A DNA stretch of 64,000 bases from Polaromonas sp. (GTDB lineage Bacteria > Pseudomonadota > Gammaproteobacteria > Burkholderiales > Burkholderiaceae_C): positions 248,001-312,000 of the forward strand of contig JAAFJR010000001.1 of assembly GCA_013298945.1 (NCBI GenBank), written 5' to 3'. Positions 47,638 through 57,480 of this stretch are shown piece by piece. Within the stretch, counting starts at the first letter, position 1. Every line of letters begins with the position of its first letter. The position numbers and the translations under genes are program-made. Below the pieces are notes generated by a model, which worked only from the letters and a program-made list of their open reading frames with translations, was not told the DNA's origin and ran no database searches.

Positions 47638-48611
47638 TGCAATTCATCACTTCTCTCATCCTCGCATGTTTCGTGGCTTACGCTGGTAGCTGGTATTTAG
47701 GCATGCATGACGGCAATTTTGCTTTGTTACTGTTTATGGCTGTTGTCGTGACGGGGTGCTACTGGTTGGCTGAACGTTTTTACTTTTTGCCACAGCGTGA
47801 AAAAGCTGCCCAAGCTCTGCAAGACGCTTCCACCGCACGCATGGAAGAATTGACCAAAATGGGCATCAGCCGTGTAGATGGGGATTTGGCTAATATCCAA
47901 GCTGCTCAAGAAAAGATTCGTGCACAGCCGTGGTGGTTGGATTGGACGGCGGGTTTGTTCCCAGTCATCTTGGTGGTTTTCTTATTGCGTTCGTTTTTAT
48001 TCGAACCATTTAAAATTCCTTCTGGCTCGATGATCCCGACCTTGATGATTGGTGATTTGATCTTGGTAAACAAGTTTCACTATGGCGTGCGCTTACCTGT
48101 TATTAATAAAAAAATCACTGAAGGCACAGCGCCTGCGCGAGGTGATGTCATGGTGTTTCGCTACCCACCTCGCCCAAGCCAAGATTACATCAAACGTGTC
48201 GTAGGCATTCCGGGTGATGAGGTGGCATATTTGAATAAAAAGCTGACGATTAACGGCAAACCATTGAGTAAAACAAGCTTGCCAGACTTTTTTGACGATG
48301 ACACATTGCATTATTCAAAGCAATTTGAAGAACTTTTGGGCGACAAAACGCACCGTTTGTTGAACGAAGAAACGCAGCCAGCCTTTGTCTCAGGCGCAAG
48401 CGACTTTGAATTCAAGCAAAATTGCAACTACAGCATTGAGGGCGTGGTCTGCAAAGTGCCAGCTGGCCATTACTTCATGATGGGCGATAACCGTGATAAT
48501 TCCTTAGATTCACGTTACTGGGGTTTTGTACCTGATAAAAATATTGTGGGTAAAGCCTTCTATGTGTGGATGAATTTTGGCAATTTGAAGCGTATTGGCT
48601 CTTTTAATTGA
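47637..48611 (+). CDS. lepB: Signal peptidase I
   Basis: 324 residues. N-terminal TM segments are at about 3-20 and 27-45, then a cytoplasmic loop, a further TM at about 106-122 and the periplasmic catalytic domain. Catalytic dyad S131 (KIPSGSMIPTL) and K186 (DYIKRVVGIPGDEV). Box E is GDNRDNSLDSRYWGFV near residues 281-296. It removes signal peptides from exported proteins, including RseB and MucD above. Translation is coupled to lepA. Confidence 0.96.
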   Translation: MQFITSLILACFVAYAGSWYLGMHDGNFALLLFMAVVVTGCYWLAERFYFLPQREKAAQALQDASTARMEELTKMGISRVDGDLANIQAAQEKIRAQPWWLDWTAGLFPVILVVFLLRSFLFEPFKIPSGSMIPTLMIGDLILVNKFHYGVRLPVINKKITEGTAPARGDVMVFRYPPRPSQDYIKRVVGIPGDEVAYLNKKLTINGKPLSKTSLPDFFDDDTLHYSKQFEELLGDKTHRLLNEETQPAFVSGASDFEFKQNCNYSIEGVVCKVPAGHYFMMGDNRDNSLDSRYWGFVPDKNIVGKAFYVWMNFGNLKRIGSFN

Positions 48612-48648
48612 TCAAATACTTTAAAAACATATTTTTCTGGAGATTGCA

Positions 48649-49008
48649 ATGACTAATTTATCCCAATTGAAAATTAAACAACGTGGCGCTACCTTTTTGG
48701 GGATGCTGTTTATTGCTGCCGTTATCGGTATTTTGTTCATTGTTGGTGCTAAAGTGGTGCCTACAGTGATTGAATACCAAGCTATTTTAAAAGCTGTCAA
48801 TACTGCAAAAACGGGCAGTTCAGTTGCTGAAGTGAGAAGCATGTTCGACAAAAATCAAGCGACTGGGTATTTTGATGCCATTAGCAGCAAAGACTTGGTG
48901 ATTGAAAAAATTGCCGACAAACATGTTGTGAGTTTTGCATATCAAAAAGAAATTCCTTTAGCGGGCCCAGCTTATTTGTTGCTCAAATACGAAGGTAAAA
49001 GCAATTAA
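48649..49008 (+). CDS. DUF4845 family membrane protein
   Basis: 119 residues, starting with a short polar head and the QRGATFLGMLFIAAVIGILF helix (about 11-30) typical of DUF4845, then a small periplasmic domain (VVPTVIEYQAILKAVNTA). The N-terminal segment resembles a pseudopilin-like single TM. The family is always located between lepB and rnc in beta- and gamma-proteobacteria; the function is unknown, though proximity to lepB suggests envelope placement. The ribosome site CTGGAGATTGCA precedes the ATG. Confidence 0.88.
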   Translation: MTNLSQLKIKQRGATFLGMLFIAAVIGILFIVGAKVVPTVIEYQAILKAVNTAKTGSSVAEVRSMFDKNQATGYFDAISSKDLVIEKIADKHVVSFAYQKEIPLAGPAYLLLKYEGKSN

Positions 49009-49031
49009 ATGCGACTTCAAATTTCGTCTAA

Positions 49032-49769
49032 ATGGCGACTCCTCTGAGCGTGACCACACCTTTGATTGGCCTACAAACGCGGCTGCAACACCAGTTCAAA
49101 GACATTGCGTTGCTGCAGCGTGCAGTGACGCACCGAAGTTTTTCGGCTGACCACAATGAGCGTCTTGAGTTTTTAGGCGATTCCGTACTCGGCATGGTGA
49201 TCGCGGGCATTTTGTACGAACGACTGAAAGATTTGCCTGAGGGTGATTTGTCACGTGTTCGTGCCAATTTGGTACGGCAAGAGACTTTGCATCAGCTCGC
49301 GCTAGAGCTACGCATTCCAGAAGTGCTGCGCTTGGGGGAAGGAGAGTCTAAATCAGGGGGGCAAAAACGCCCATCCATCTTGGCAGATGCCTTAGAGGCA
49401 TTGATAGGTGCGGTCTATTTGGATGCAGGGTTCGAGACGGCACAAACCTTGGTGACGCGACTATTCAAAGCGGTGGACATCAATCCACAGATGCAAGCCA
49501 TTGGCAAAGATGCCAAAACCGAGTTGCAAGAATGGCTGCAAGGTCGCAAAATGAGACTACCCATTTATCGTGTAGTCGGCACTTTGGGAGCTGCACATGA
49601 ACAGACATTTGAAGTCGAATGTGAAATTGAAGAGTTGAACTTGAATGAACGGGGCATTGGAAGCTCGCGCCGCGCTGGCGAGCAAGCCGCCGCTGCCGTG
49701 ATGTTGCAATGTATCAAAGCTGCTTTAACGGCCAATTTGAAAAACGATAAAAAGAACAATAAAAAATGA
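49032..49769 (+). CDS. rnc: Ribonuclease III
   Basis: 245 residues. The catalytic signature [13 protein letters not shown] is at about 36-48, with the second acidic cluster in [18 protein letters not shown] (about 116-133). The double-stranded RNA-binding domain is at about 155-228 (KTELQEWLQ ... [16 protein letters not shown]). It processes rRNA and mRNAs. Its TGA overlaps the era ATG by 4 bp, the rnc-era coupling found in most proteobacteria. The alternate frame start ATG at 49032 is the first available. Confidence 0.96.
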   Translation: MATPLSVTTPLIGLQTRLQHQFKDIALLQRAVTHRSFSADHNERLEFLGDSVLGMVIAGILYERLKDLPEGDLSRVRANLVRQETLHQLALELRIPEVLRLGEGESKSGGQKRPSILADALEALIGAVYLDAGFETAQTLVTRLFKAVDINPQMQAIGKDAKTELQEWLQGRKMRLPIYRVVGTLGAAHEQTFEVECEIEELNLNERGIGSSRRAGEQAAAAVMLQCIKAALTANLKNDKKNNKK

Positions 49770-50824
49770 ATGCTACTAAAAATATAGCTACCAAGGCAAT
49801 AAATACATCGGCTACAGCCGATAATATACCTGAAAATATAGATATTTCTGCTGAGCAGGCGAGAATTACTGCCATGTTAGGCGCTGCCGCTGCGCCCAAA
49901 ACGATTACCGTTGTTCCCGTTGAATCGCAGCGCTGCGGTTTGATTGCCATTGTTGGCAAACCAAACGTTGGCAAATCAACCTTGCTCAACGCTTTGGTCG
50001 GTCAAAAAATTAGCATTACATCCCGCAAAGCGCAAACCACCCGTCATCGCATCACTGGTATGTCGACCCGGGGTGAGGTGCAATTTGTGTTTGTGGATAC
50101 GCCAGGTTTTCAAACCCTGCATGGCAACGCCTTGAACCGCTCGCTCAATAAAGCCGTGCAGGGCGCCGTGGGCGATGTCGATTTGGTGTTGTTTGTGGTG
50201 GAAGCAGGGCGCTCGAATATGGCGGACGACAAAGTCGTGTCTTTGCTGAGCAACGACATTCCAACACTGTTGATTGCCAACAAGCTAGACATGGTTAACC
50301 GCCGTGGCGACATTGCACCGTGGCTGCAAGGTATGCAAGCGCAGCATAAGTTTGATGAATTTGTACCCATGTCGGCTAAAAATGCTAAAGACATTGAGCG
50401 CTTGTTCGACATTTGTGAAAAATACTTGCCGCAGCAGCCGTGGATGTATGACGCTGAAGAACTGACTGACAAAAGCGAAAAGTTCTTAGCAGGTGAAATG
50501 GTGCGTGAAAAGTTGTTCAGATTGACTGGTGACGAGCTGCCGTACACATCAACCGTTGTAATTGACAAATTTGAAGAAGAAGCGCCCAAGAAAAAGGGTC
50601 AAAAACGCTTGGTCAAAGTCGCGGCAACCATTATTGTTGAGCGTGATGGCCACAAAGCCATGGTGATTGGTGACAAAGGCGAGCGCATCAAGCGCATTGG
50701 CACAGAAACCCGCGTAGAGCTTGAACGCTTGATGGATGCCAAGGTGTTTATCGAGCTGTGGGTCAAAGTACGCTCGGGTTGGGCTGATGACGAAGCACGG
50801 GTGCGCTCGTTTGGCTACGAATAA
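49766..50824 (+). CDS. era: GTPase Era
   Basis: Up to 352 residues. An essential GTPase for 30S maturation: G1 GKPNVGKST (about 65-73), G2 region around [14 protein letters not shown]3 DTPGFQ (about 112-117), G4 NKLD (about 175-178) and a C-terminal KH domain ending [15 protein letters not shown]. The predicted N-terminus is about 45 residues longer than in E. coli, and residues 3-18 ([16 protein letters not shown]) are coded by a 45-bp dispersed repeat. The ATG overlapping rnc supports the long form; an internal ATG at 49874 ([10 protein letters not shown]) with GGCGAG upstream is a plausible alternative start that would place the repeat in the leader. Confidence 0.93.
   Translation: MNATKNIATKAINTSATADNIPENIDISAEQARITAMLGAAAAPKTITVVPVESQRCGLIAIVGKPNVGKSTLLNALVGQKISITSRKAQTTRHRITGMSTRGEVQFVFVDTPGFQTLHGNALNRSLNKAVQGAVGDVDLVLFVVEAGRSNMADDKVVSLLSNDIPTLLIANKLDMVNRRGDIAPWLQGMQAQHKFDEFVPMSAKNAKDIERLFDICEKYLPQQPWMYDAEELTDKSEKFLAGEMVREKLFRLTGDELPYTSTVVIDKFEEEAPKKKGQKRLVKVAATIIVERDGHKAMVIGDKGERIKRIGTETRVELERLMDAKVFIELWVKVRSGWADDEARVRSFGYE
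49771..49819 (-). repeat. 45-bp dispersed repeat, copy 10 (N-terminal extension of era)
   Basis: The core is 49771-49815: minus strand GTAGCCGATGTATTTATTGC ... AGCTATATTTTTAGTAGCA. In the era frame it is open because the consensus TAG is AAG here. Same orientation relative to the gene and same frame as the fabD copy. Confidence 0.88.
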
Positions 50825-50897
50825 TGCCCCCACGCTTGCCACTGCGTGTGCTGTGCTGCCCCCCAAGGGGGCTAATTTCCCTTGAGGCGGCTTTACG
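50824..50897 (+). repeat. GCCCCC/GGGGGC repeat, copy B (era-recO spacer)
   Basis: TGCCCCCACGC ... GTGTGCTGTGCTGC followed by CCCCCCAAGGGGGC and CTTGAGGCGGCTTTA. It fills the whole spacer between era and recO and carries the recO leader. Related to 40832-40882. Confidence 0.75.
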
Positions 50898-50906
50898 GGA
50901 AATTTG

Positions 50907-51677
50907 ATGATAAAAAAAATCACCGACGAGCCCGCCTATGTGCTGCATCGCTACGACTGGAGCGAGTCCAGCCTGATTCTTGAGGTGCTGACGCGTCACC
51001 ATGGACGTATTGCCCTCGTTGCCAAGGGCGCGAAAAAACCCAGCTCTAACTTTCGGCCGATTTTGCTGCCATTGCAGCCCTTGCACTTGGCTTTTGGCGG
51101 TGATGCTGAAATTCGTACACTTCGCAGCTCGGAATGGATGGGTGGTCATGTGATGCCCACGGGTGAGGCGCTGATGGCGGGTTATTACCTCAATGAGCTG
51201 CTGATACGTCTTTTGGCGCGCGATGACCCTCACCCAGCGCTGTTCGATGCTTATGCTTTGACCGTCCACATCATCGCGCAAGAAGGTAAAAATTCCGATA
51301 GCCTGCAAACTCTAGAAGTTGCCTTGCGTGCTTTTGAACTGATGCTGCTGCGAGAAATTGGTTTTTTGCCCTCTTTGAAATCTCAAACAGCCAATTTGAC
51401 AGATTTGCAGGCTGAAACAGCTTATGTATTGATTCCTGAGGGCGGTTTGCGGGCTGCGCATGCTGAAGATAGAAGTAGTTTGACGGGTACGCAATGGCTG
51501 TCGTTGCAGGCTGCGTTAGATTCAGAGGCACCGCTATCTCCATTCTCTCAGCTCTTGCAAGCCTGCAGCACGTGCTTGCAACCCCTTAAAACGCAGCTTC
51601 GCACGCTCTTACATTACCATTGCGGTGTCACGACTTTAAAAACACGCCAAATGATGATGGACATTCAAAGTCTATAA
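50907..51677 (+). CDS. recO: DNA repair protein RecO
   Basis: A 256-residue RecF-pathway protein that binds ssDNA and RecR and helps load RecA. The N-terminal OB fold includes [21 protein letters not shown] (about 10-30) and [10 protein letters not shown]; the helical C-terminal domain has no zinc-binding CxxC pairs, as in other proteobacterial RecO. ATG 50907 after CGGGAAATTTG is preferred over the TTG just before. Located downstream of era, as in most beta-proteobacteria, with the GC-rich repeat between them. pdxJ starts 11 bp after its stop. Confidence 0.9.
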   Translation: MIKKITDEPAYVLHRYDWSESSLILEVLTRHHGRIALVAKGAKKPSSNFRPILLPLQPLHLAFGGDAEIRTLRSSEWMGGHVMPTGEALMAGYYLNELLIRLLARDDPHPALFDAYALTVHIIAQEGKNSDSLQTLEVALRAFELMLLREIGFLPSLKSQTANLTDLQAETAYVLIPEGGLRAAHAEDRSSLTGTQWLSLQAALDSEAPLSPFSQLLQACSTCLQPLKTQLRTLLHYHCGVTTLKTRQMMMDIQSL

Positions 51678-51687
51678 ATCAGAATCT

Positions 51688-52464
51688 ATGACCGCACATA
51701 TGACGACGCTAATGACGACACCTATGACGACGCACCTTTCCGTCAACCTCAACAAAGTAGCCTTGGTGCGCAACACTCGGCATTTGGGGATTCCCAGTGT
51801 CACCCGCGCTGCAACGCTGTGTTTGCAAGCAGGCGCACAAGGCATCACCGTGCATCCGCGTCCTGATGAGCGGCATATTCGTGCGACAGATGTAGCAGAT
51901 TTGTCAACGCTGATGCAAGCTTGGCCAGACCGAGAGTACAACATCGAGGGAAATCCTCTGCAAAATTTGATGGGTTTTGTGCGCCAGTTCAAACCGCATC
52001 AAGCTACGTTTGTGCCTGATGGGGAAGGCCAGTTCACCAGCGACCACGGCTGGAATCCAGCCACGGATACAGACAAACTTCGCCCCTTGATCGCTGAATG
52101 TCAAGCCTTAGGCGTGCGCGTGAGCTTGTTCATGGATGCTGAGCCATCACACATGGCGTGGGCCAAATCTGTGGGTGCAGATCGGGCGGAACTGTATACC
52201 GAACCTTTTGCCGCAGCATGGGGCACTTCAGCGCAATCAGCGCAGTTAGAGCGATTTGCCAAAGCTGCACAAGCAGCCTTAGATGTAGGTTTGGGCGTCA
52301 ATGCCGGTCACGATTTGAATCGTGAAAATTTGACAGCTTTTTTAAAGCAAGTTCCACTTGTGCAAGAGGTTTCGATTGGACATGCGCTGATTGCAGACGC
52401 ATTAGAGCTGGGATATTCAGCTACGATATCCGCGTATTTGAATTGCATTAAAGCAGCCCAATAA
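51688..52464 (+). CDS. pdxJ: Pyridoxine 5'-phosphate synthase
   Basis: Condenses 1-deoxyxylulose-5-phosphate with 3-amino-2-oxopropyl phosphate to give pyridoxine phosphate. A TIM-barrel protein with SVNLNKVALVRNTR (about 17-30), GITVHPRPDERHI (active-site His and Arg, about 51-63), YNIEGNP and VNAGHDLN (about 200-207). The N-terminus has four in-frame ATGs within 13 codons (MTAHMTTLMTTPMTTHL) because of a 12-bp tandem repeat, so the true start may be 51688, 51700, 51712 or 51724; the last gives a normal family N-terminus of 246 residues. acpS follows after 17 bp. Confidence 0.93.
   Translation: MTAHMTTLMTTPMTTHLSVNLNKVALVRNTRHLGIPSVTRAATLCLQAGAQGITVHPRPDERHIRATDVADLSTLMQAWPDREYNIEGNPLQNLMGFVRQFKPHQATFVPDGEGQFTSDHGWNPATDTDKLRPLIAECQALGVRVSLFMDAEPSHMAWAKSVGADRAELYTEPFAAAWGTSAQSAQLERFAKAAQAALDVGLGVNAGHDLNRENLTAFLKQVPLVQEVSIGHALIADALELGYSATISAYLNCIKAAQ
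51700..51735 (+). repeat. 12-bp tandem repeat carrying start codons of pdxJ
   Basis: Three units beginning ATGACGAC (ATGACGACGCTA, ATGACGACACCT, ATGACGACGCAC). Each carries an ATG in the pdxJ frame. The expansion multiplies initiation sites and could tune expression. Confidence 0.8.
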
Positions 52465-52481
52465 AACAAAATTAAAATCGC

Positions 52482-52877
52482 ATGATTTACGGCATAGGCA
52501 CTGACATTTGCGATATACGCCGCATCAAAACTGCGTTAGAGCGCAGCGGTGAGCGCTTTGCGCTAAAAGTGCTGAGTGATGCAGAATTCAAAGTCTGGAA
52601 AGCCCGCAGCGCACGCTGGCCAGAGCGCGGTGTTCGTTATTTAGCGACTCGGTTTTCAGCTAAAGAAGCGTTCAGCAAAGCCATCGGTTTAGGTATGCGC
52701 ATGCCGATGACTTGGCGATTGTGCGAAATCAGCAAAATGGCTAGCGGTAAGCCAGAGATCGTTTTGCACGGTGGTTTGAAAGACTGGTTTACAGAAAAGG
52801 GGCTGTCTGCTCACATCACGGTTACCGATGAGTCAGACTATGCAGCCAGCTTTTGCGTTGTTGAAACGATTATTTAA
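52482..52877 (+). CDS. acpS: Holo-[acyl-carrier-protein] synthase
   Basis: A 131-residue phosphopantetheinyl transferase that converts apo-AcpP (39119 in this window) to the active form. Motifs: [14 protein letters not shown] (about 2-15, with the Mg-binding Asp) and [17 protein letters not shown] (about 63-79, with the catalytic Glu and Lys). The start ATG is 17 bp after pdxJ. A dispersed repeat lies 31 bp after its stop. Confidence 0.95.
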   Translation: MIYGIGTDICDIRRIKTALERSGERFALKVLSDAEFKVWKARSARWPERGVRYLATRFSAKEAFSKAIGLGMRMPMTWRLCEISKMASGKPEIVLHGGLKDWFTEKGLSAHITVTDESDYAASFCVVETII

Positions 52878-52904
52878 AGTAACTAATTTCCATCATTAAA
52901 ATTA

Positions 52905-52953
52905 GCCCCTAGCCGTCGTATTTATTGCCTAAGCAGCTATGAAAAATATAGTA
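52905..52953 (+). repeat. 45-bp dispersed repeat, copy 11 (intergenic, acpS-nagZ)
   Basis: The core is 52909-52953 (CTAGCCGTCGTATTTATTGC, TAAGCAGCTATG ... ATAGTA). A near-consensus copy with TAA at codon 8, between acpS and nagZ. Confidence 0.88.
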
Positions 52954-53021
52954 AATTTGAAAATATAACCAGTATTTGATTTTAACGCACACCGATTTTT
53001 AACTTCAAAAGAACCTGAAAT

Positions 53022-54080
53022 ATGACACAACACGCCCCACTCATCATCGATGTTGCCGGTTTAACGCTGACCAAGCAGGACCGTAAACGCCTCAAACACC
53101 CGCTGGTCGGCGGCATCATTTTGTTTGCGCGCAATTGGAAAAATCGAGAACAACTTAGCAGTTTGTGTGCTGACATAAAACAAGTACGTAAAGACCTGCT
53201 CATCTGCGTTGACCACGAAGGTGGTCGTGTGCAGCGCTTCAAAACCGATGGCTTCACCCATTTGCCAACTATGCGTACTTTGGGTCATTTGTGGATGAAA
53301 GACGCCATGAAAGCGACCAATGCTGCCACCGCTTGCGGCTACATTTTGGCTTCTGAATTGCGCGCTTGTGGCGTTGATTTCAGCTTCACGCCTGTGCTAG
53401 ATCTTGATTTTGGCGAGAGTAGTGTGATTGGCGACCGCTCTTTCCACCGCGACCCACGCGTTACAGCGCTTTTGGCGAAAAGTTTGATGCATGGTTTGCT
53501 GCAAAGCGGTATGGCCAATTGCGGTAAGCACTTCCCTGGCCACGGCTTTGTCAAAGCAGATTCGCACACTGATATTCCTTTAGATAAACGCAGTCTCAAA
53601 GCCATCTTGGCAGACGATGCCGCACCTTACAACTGGCTGTCTAGCAGTTTAGCCAGCGTCATGCCCGCCCACGTGATTTACCCAAAAGTAGATAGCCGTC
53701 CAGCGGGCTTCTCATCCAAATGGTTGGGTGATGTATTGCGCGGTCAATGTGGCTTCACAGGCGCGATTTTTAGCGATGACCTGAGCATGGAAGCTGCTCG
53801 ATTGATTGACGACCAACGCGTCAGCTACACCCAAGCTGCCGTGGCGGCATTGAACGCTGGCTGCGACATGGTGCTATTGTGCAACCAATCGGTTGACGGT
53901 GGCGAAGCGGTTGATGAGTTGATCGACGGCATGGTTGAAGCTGTGGTGAAAGAGCAGTGGATACCTTGCGAAGCAAGCGATTTGCGTCGTCTAACACTGC
54001 TGCCTACGATACCTGCGCTCGATTGGGATGCTTTGATGGTGCAGCCGTCGTATATGCAAGCCTTGAGTTTGCTTCCTTGA
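53022..54080 (+). CDS. nagZ: Beta-N-acetylglucosaminidase
   Basis: A 352-residue cytosolic family 3 glycoside hydrolase that removes GlcNAc from 1,6-anhydro-muropeptides during wall recycling, connecting with MltA (11660). Motifs: DHEGGRVQRFK (about 66-76), GKHFPGHGFVKADSHTDIP (about 168-186) with the catalytic His-Asp pair of NagZ, and FSDDLSME (about 249-256) with the nucleophile Asp. The start is ATG 53022 (MTQHAPLIIDVAG). Its TGA overlaps the next ATG by one base (TGATG). Confidence 0.95.
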   Translation: MTQHAPLIIDVAGLTLTKQDRKRLKHPLVGGIILFARNWKNREQLSSLCADIKQVRKDLLICVDHEGGRVQRFKTDGFTHLPTMRTLGHLWMKDAMKATNAATACGYILASELRACGVDFSFTPVLDLDFGESSVIGDRSFHRDPRVTALLAKSLMHGLLQSGMANCGKHFPGHGFVKADSHTDIPLDKRSLKAILADDAAPYNWLSSSLASVMPAHVIYPKVDSRPAGFSSKWLGDVLRGQCGFTGAIFSDDLSMEAARLIDDQRVSYTQAAVAALNAGCDMVLLCNQSVDGGEAVDELIDGMVEAVVKEQWIPCEASDLRRLTLLPTIPALDWDALMVQPSYMQALSLLP

Positions 54081-55183
54081 TGCAAAATTCCCCTGTCATG
54101 AATCTTGCCTTGCAAGGTGGTGGCTCGCACGGAGCTTTCACTTGGGGCGTCTTGGACGCACTACTTGAAGATGGGCGAGTCTCAATCGAAGGCATCAGCG
54201 GCACCAGTGCAGGTGCTATGAACGCTGTGGCTTTGGCGCATGGTTTTGCACAATTTAACGGTAAAAGCAAAGTCAAGAAACAGAGCAGTATGTATGAAGC
54301 AGCTCGAGAATCATTGGCTGATTTTTGGAATGGCGTTGTCAGCATGGGGGCTGTGGGAGAAGCGCAGCGTGCGCCGTTTGACATGTTGATGGGAAGTTTG
54401 GGTGGTGATGCATCTCCCATCGGGCAGATGATGGCGTCTATGACCAATATGTGGTCAGCAGCGTTGACGCAGTCCTTGTCGCCCTATCAAAACAACCCGC
54501 TAGACATCAATCCGCTCAAAGAGTTTTTAGAAAAACAGATTGATTTTGATGCCATTGCAGCACTCAAAAGCATGAAATTATTTGTTGTCGCCACAGGCGT
54601 GGCTACTGGCAAAGCGGAAGTCTTTAGCGGAAAACGTTTGACGGCCAATGCGGTCATGGCTTCGGCCTGCTTGCCCACGCTTTTTAAGGCAGTTGAGATT
54701 GAGGGTGAGCATTATTGGGACGGTGGCTATTCTGGCAACCCAGCCATTCACCCCTTGATTTACAACTGCACCAGCCGTGACATCATGTTGGTGCAAATCA
54801 ACCCGATTAAACGTGACAAACTACCGACGACGGCTGCTGAAATCATGGATCGTATGAATGAAATCACCTTCAACGCCGGCTTGCTTGCCGAAATGCGCGC
54901 GATTGATTTTGTAAAACGCTTGATAGCGCAGGGCAAGCTAGATGCCAGTCATTACAAAGACGTGCTGATGCATCGGATTGACGGTGGTGAGCTGCTGGAA
55001 GACTACAACGCGGCCAGCAAAGTTTCGACCAACAGCCAGATGATTCACAAGCTGCGTGATTTGGGGCGTGAATGTACTCAAAAATGGCTCAAGCAACATG
55101 TTGGCCAAATTGGTGAACAGGCCACGCTCAACATTGCAAGAGATTATTTGGATGACTTGCGCGTTCCAGTGACGTCTGCCTAG
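54080..55183 (+). CDS. Patatin-like phospholipase
   Basis: 367 residues. Patatin hallmarks: the oxyanion loop LALQGGGSHGAF (about 9-20), the nucleophile motif GISGTSAGAMNAV (about 36-48, Ser within GTSAG) and the DGG dyad motif YWDGGYSGNP (about 212-221). No signal peptide. Substrate unknown; such proteins act on phospholipid acyl esters. An open frame extends upstream to 53957 inside nagZ, but ATG 54080, overlapping the nagZ TGA, is the natural start and implies coupling. It ends convergent to the YgjP-like gene. Confidence 0.85.
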   Translation: MQNSPVMNLALQGGGSHGAFTWGVLDALLEDGRVSIEGISGTSAGAMNAVALAHGFAQFNGKSKVKKQSSMYEAARESLADFWNGVVSMGAVGEAQRAPFDMLMGSLGGDASPIGQMMASMTNMWSAALTQSLSPYQNNPLDINPLKEFLEKQIDFDAIAALKSMKLFVVATGVATGKAEVFSGKRLTANAVMASACLPTLFKAVEIEGEHYWDGGYSGNPAIHPLIYNCTSRDIMLVQINPIKRDKLPTTAAEIMDRMNEITFNAGLLAEMRAIDFVKRLIAQGKLDASHYKDVLMHRIDGGELLEDYNAASKVSTNSQMIHKLRDLGRECTQKWLKQHVGQIGEQATLNIARDYLDDLRVPVTSA

Positions 55184-55184
55184 G

Positions 55185-55775
55185 TTATCGGTCGCTTCGA
55201 TTGTTTGCTTCTGCGGGCGTGGCGATAGGAACGGCATTGCTAGACCATAAAACATCGGGATTCAATTCGGAAGTCGGTAAGTCTTGATACGTTAAATACA
55301 AGCGCAGATCCAGCTCATACTGGTGATATTGCGGCTCCATATAGGTGCAAAGCTTGTAAAACGCTTTGTCGTGCTCACGCTCTTTGATGTGAGCGAGTTC
55401 ATGTACCACAATCATTCTCAGCAGTTCAATCGGTACATCCTTAAAAAGTGTAGCCACACGAATTTCGCGTTTAGATTTGAGCTTGTTTCCTTGTACGCGC
55501 GACACCGTGGTGTGCGTTCCCAAAGCATGTTTAATGACCTGAAGTTTGCTATCATAAGCGACCTTGCTCAATGGGTCAGCACCTCTCAGAAACTCATTTT
55601 TAAGCGCCATCACATAGTCGAACAATGTTTTGTCATTGCGGATGGTGTGTGAGGCGCTATACTTTTTGAGTAGCAGTTCACCTAGCTTTCCCGCCGCAAT
55701 AAGCTCACGCACCTGAGATTGAACGCCCTCAGAATAATGCGCGAGGTACTTTAAGTGTGCAAAAGCTGCGGTCAA
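55185..55775 (-). CDS. YgjP-type zinc metallopeptidase (DUF45/M48-like)
   Basis: 196 residues. The gluzincin-like motif VVHELAHIKEREHDKAFY is at about 121-138: HELAH gives two zinc ligands and the catalytic Glu, and the later H (EREHDKAF) is the third ligand. This arrangement is that of YgjP/DUF45 proteins. The N-terminus is unusual: the only early starts are TTG at 55775, close behind the lysS stop (10 bp), or a GTG near residue 21 (VRELIAAGK). It is therefore probably cotranscribed with lysS. No substrate is known. Confidence 0.75.
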   Translation of the reverse strand: MTAAFAHLKYLAHYSEGVQSQVRELIAAGKLGELLLKKYSASHTIRNDKTLFDYVMALKNEFLRGADPLSKVAYDSKLQVIKHALGTHTTVSRVQGNKLKSKREIRVATLFKDVPIELLRMIVVHELAHIKEREHDKAFYKLCTYMEPQYHQYELDLRLYLTYQDLPTSELNPDVLWSSNAVPIATPAEANNRSDR

Positions 55776-55785
55776 ACTTCCCGAC

Positions 55786-57339
55786 CTAAATGTGCCGCAA
55801 GGCTGGAAACAAAATCACATCACGAATACTTGGGCTGTCAGTCAGCAACATCATCAAGCGGTCAATGCCAATGCCGCAGCCGCCAGTCGGTGGCATGCCG
55901 TATTCAAGTGCGCGAACAAAGTCGTGGTCATAAAACATGGCTTCGTCATCGCCGCTGTCTTTGGCGTCCACTTGCGCATTGAAGCGGGCGGCTTGGTCTT
56001 CGGCATCGTTCAACTCACTGAATCCGTTGCCAAATTCACGGCCGGTGATGTACAGCTCAAAACGCTCAGTCACTTCTGGACGATCATCATTGGCACGCGC
56101 CAAGGGTGAAATTTCGGTCGGGTGTTCCATGATGAAGGTCGGCTGCCAGAGCTTTTCTTCAACCGTTTCTTCAAAATACAGCACCTGTAGACTGGCTAGT
56201 GAGCGAGTCGACAATTTGTGCTTTTCTTCCGACATACCGATTTTGCGCAGGGCATTCGTCAGCCAAGCAGAATCATGCACGTTTTCACCAGCTTCAGTGT
56301 GTTTGACGATAGCTTCCACAATCGTCAAGCGCTCAAACGGCTGGCTCAAATCAACGGGTTTGCCACCATAAGTCAGTTGCAGCGAGCCGGTCGCTTTTTG
56401 CGCCACATTGCGAATAATTGCTTCGGTGTAGGCCATCAAATCGTTGTAATCCCAATACGCCGCATAGAACTCCATCATGGTGAATTCTGGGTTGTGTCGC
56501 ACGCTGATGCCTTCGTTGCGGTAGCTGCGGTTGATTTCAAACACGCGCTCAAAACCGCCCACAATCAGGCGTTTCAAGTACAGCTCAGGCGCGATGCGCA
56601 AAAACATTTCTTGATCCAGCGCGTTGTGGTGTGTTTTGAACGGTTTGGCGTTCGCACCACCCGGGATGGGGTGCAGCATCGGCGTTTCCACCTCTAAAAA
56701 CTCATTGGTCACCATGAATTCACGAATCGCACTGACGGCCTTGCTACGAGCTTTGAAGCGGGCGCGGGCAGATTCATCAGTTATCAAATCAACATAGCGC
56801 TGGCGGTATTTGGTCTCTTGGTCCGCCATGCCGTGGAATTTATCCGGTAGGGGGCGCAGGCTTTTGGTGAGCAGCCGCACTTCGGTCGCATGGATAGACA
56901 ATTCGCCCGTTTTGGTTTTGAACAGTGTGCCAACACAGGCCACGATATCACCCAAATCCCAGTGCTTGAAGCTGCTGTGCAGTGCTTCGCCCACGCCCTC
57001 ATTGGTCACATAGATTTGAATTTTGCCTGTGCTGTCTTGCAGCGTCGCAAAGCTGGCCTTGCCCATCACGCGCTTGAGCATCATGCGACCGGCCACACTG
57101 GCAACGATTTTTTGCGGGTCAAGCTCGTCTTTGGCTTCGCCGTCGTAGCTAGAAATCAGTTTGACAGCGCGATCTTGCGGCTTGAAATCATTGGGAAACG
57201 CGACACCTTTGCCATCAGCCTGCGCTTGGCGAATAGCCTTGAGCTTTTCGCGGCGTTCGGCAATGAGTTGGTTCTCGTCGCGCACTTCTGTCGCAGGTTG
57301 AGAGACTGTGGAGGCAGGGTTTTGTGATGAATCTGACAT
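55786..57339 (-). CDS. lysS: Lysyl-tRNA synthetase, class II
   Basis: 517 residues. The N-terminal OB anticodon-binding domain (about 80-185) includes KIQIYV. Class II motif 2 is [20 protein letters not shown] (about 267-286) and motif 3 [12 protein letters not shown] (about 486-497). The N-terminal [17 protein letters not shown] extension is low-complexity and normal for beta-proteobacteria. Charges tRNA-Lys. The start ATG at 57339 is preceded by only a weak ribosome site (TTGTAAG). The YgjP-like gene follows closely. Confidence 0.97.
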   Translation of the reverse strand: MSDSSQNPASTVSQPATEVRDENQLIAERREKLKAIRQAQADGKGVAFPNDFKPQDRAVKLISSYDGEAKDELDPQKIVASVAGRMMLKRVMGKASFATLQDSTGKIQIYVTNEGVGEALHSSFKHWDLGDIVACVGTLFKTKTGELSIHATEVRLLTKSLRPLPDKFHGMADQETKYRQRYVDLITDESARARFKARSKAVSAIREFMVTNEFLEVETPMLHPIPGGANAKPFKTHHNALDQEMFLRIAPELYLKRLIVGGFERVFEINRSYRNEGISVRHNPEFTMMEFYAAYWDYNDLMAYTEAIIRNVAQKATGSLQLTYGGKPVDLSQPFERLTIVEAIVKHTEAGENVHDSAWLTNALRKIGMSEEKHKLSTRSLASLQVLYFEETVEEKLWQPTFIMEHPTEISPLARANDDRPEVTERFELYITGREFGNGFSELNDAEDQAARFNAQVDAKDSGDDEAMFYDHDFVRALEYGMPPTGGCGIGIDRLMMLLTDSPSIRDVILFPALRHI

Positions 57340-57480
57340 TAAAAACTTACAAGAGCCAAAAAGGCCTGTACCTTTGGGTATAAACCCTTGATTTTAATTG
57401 TTAATGGCTGGAAGTAGCGTTAAATGCATGGTAAATTCACAAATGTACTAACTTACTTAACTCACTTGGGGGAAATTAGA

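Noticed and set aside
53957-54079. N-terminal extension of the patatin-like protein to 53957
   Set aside because: Lies inside nagZ in another frame and would displace the conserved LALQGGGSHG from the N-terminus; the TGATG junction gives the natural start.
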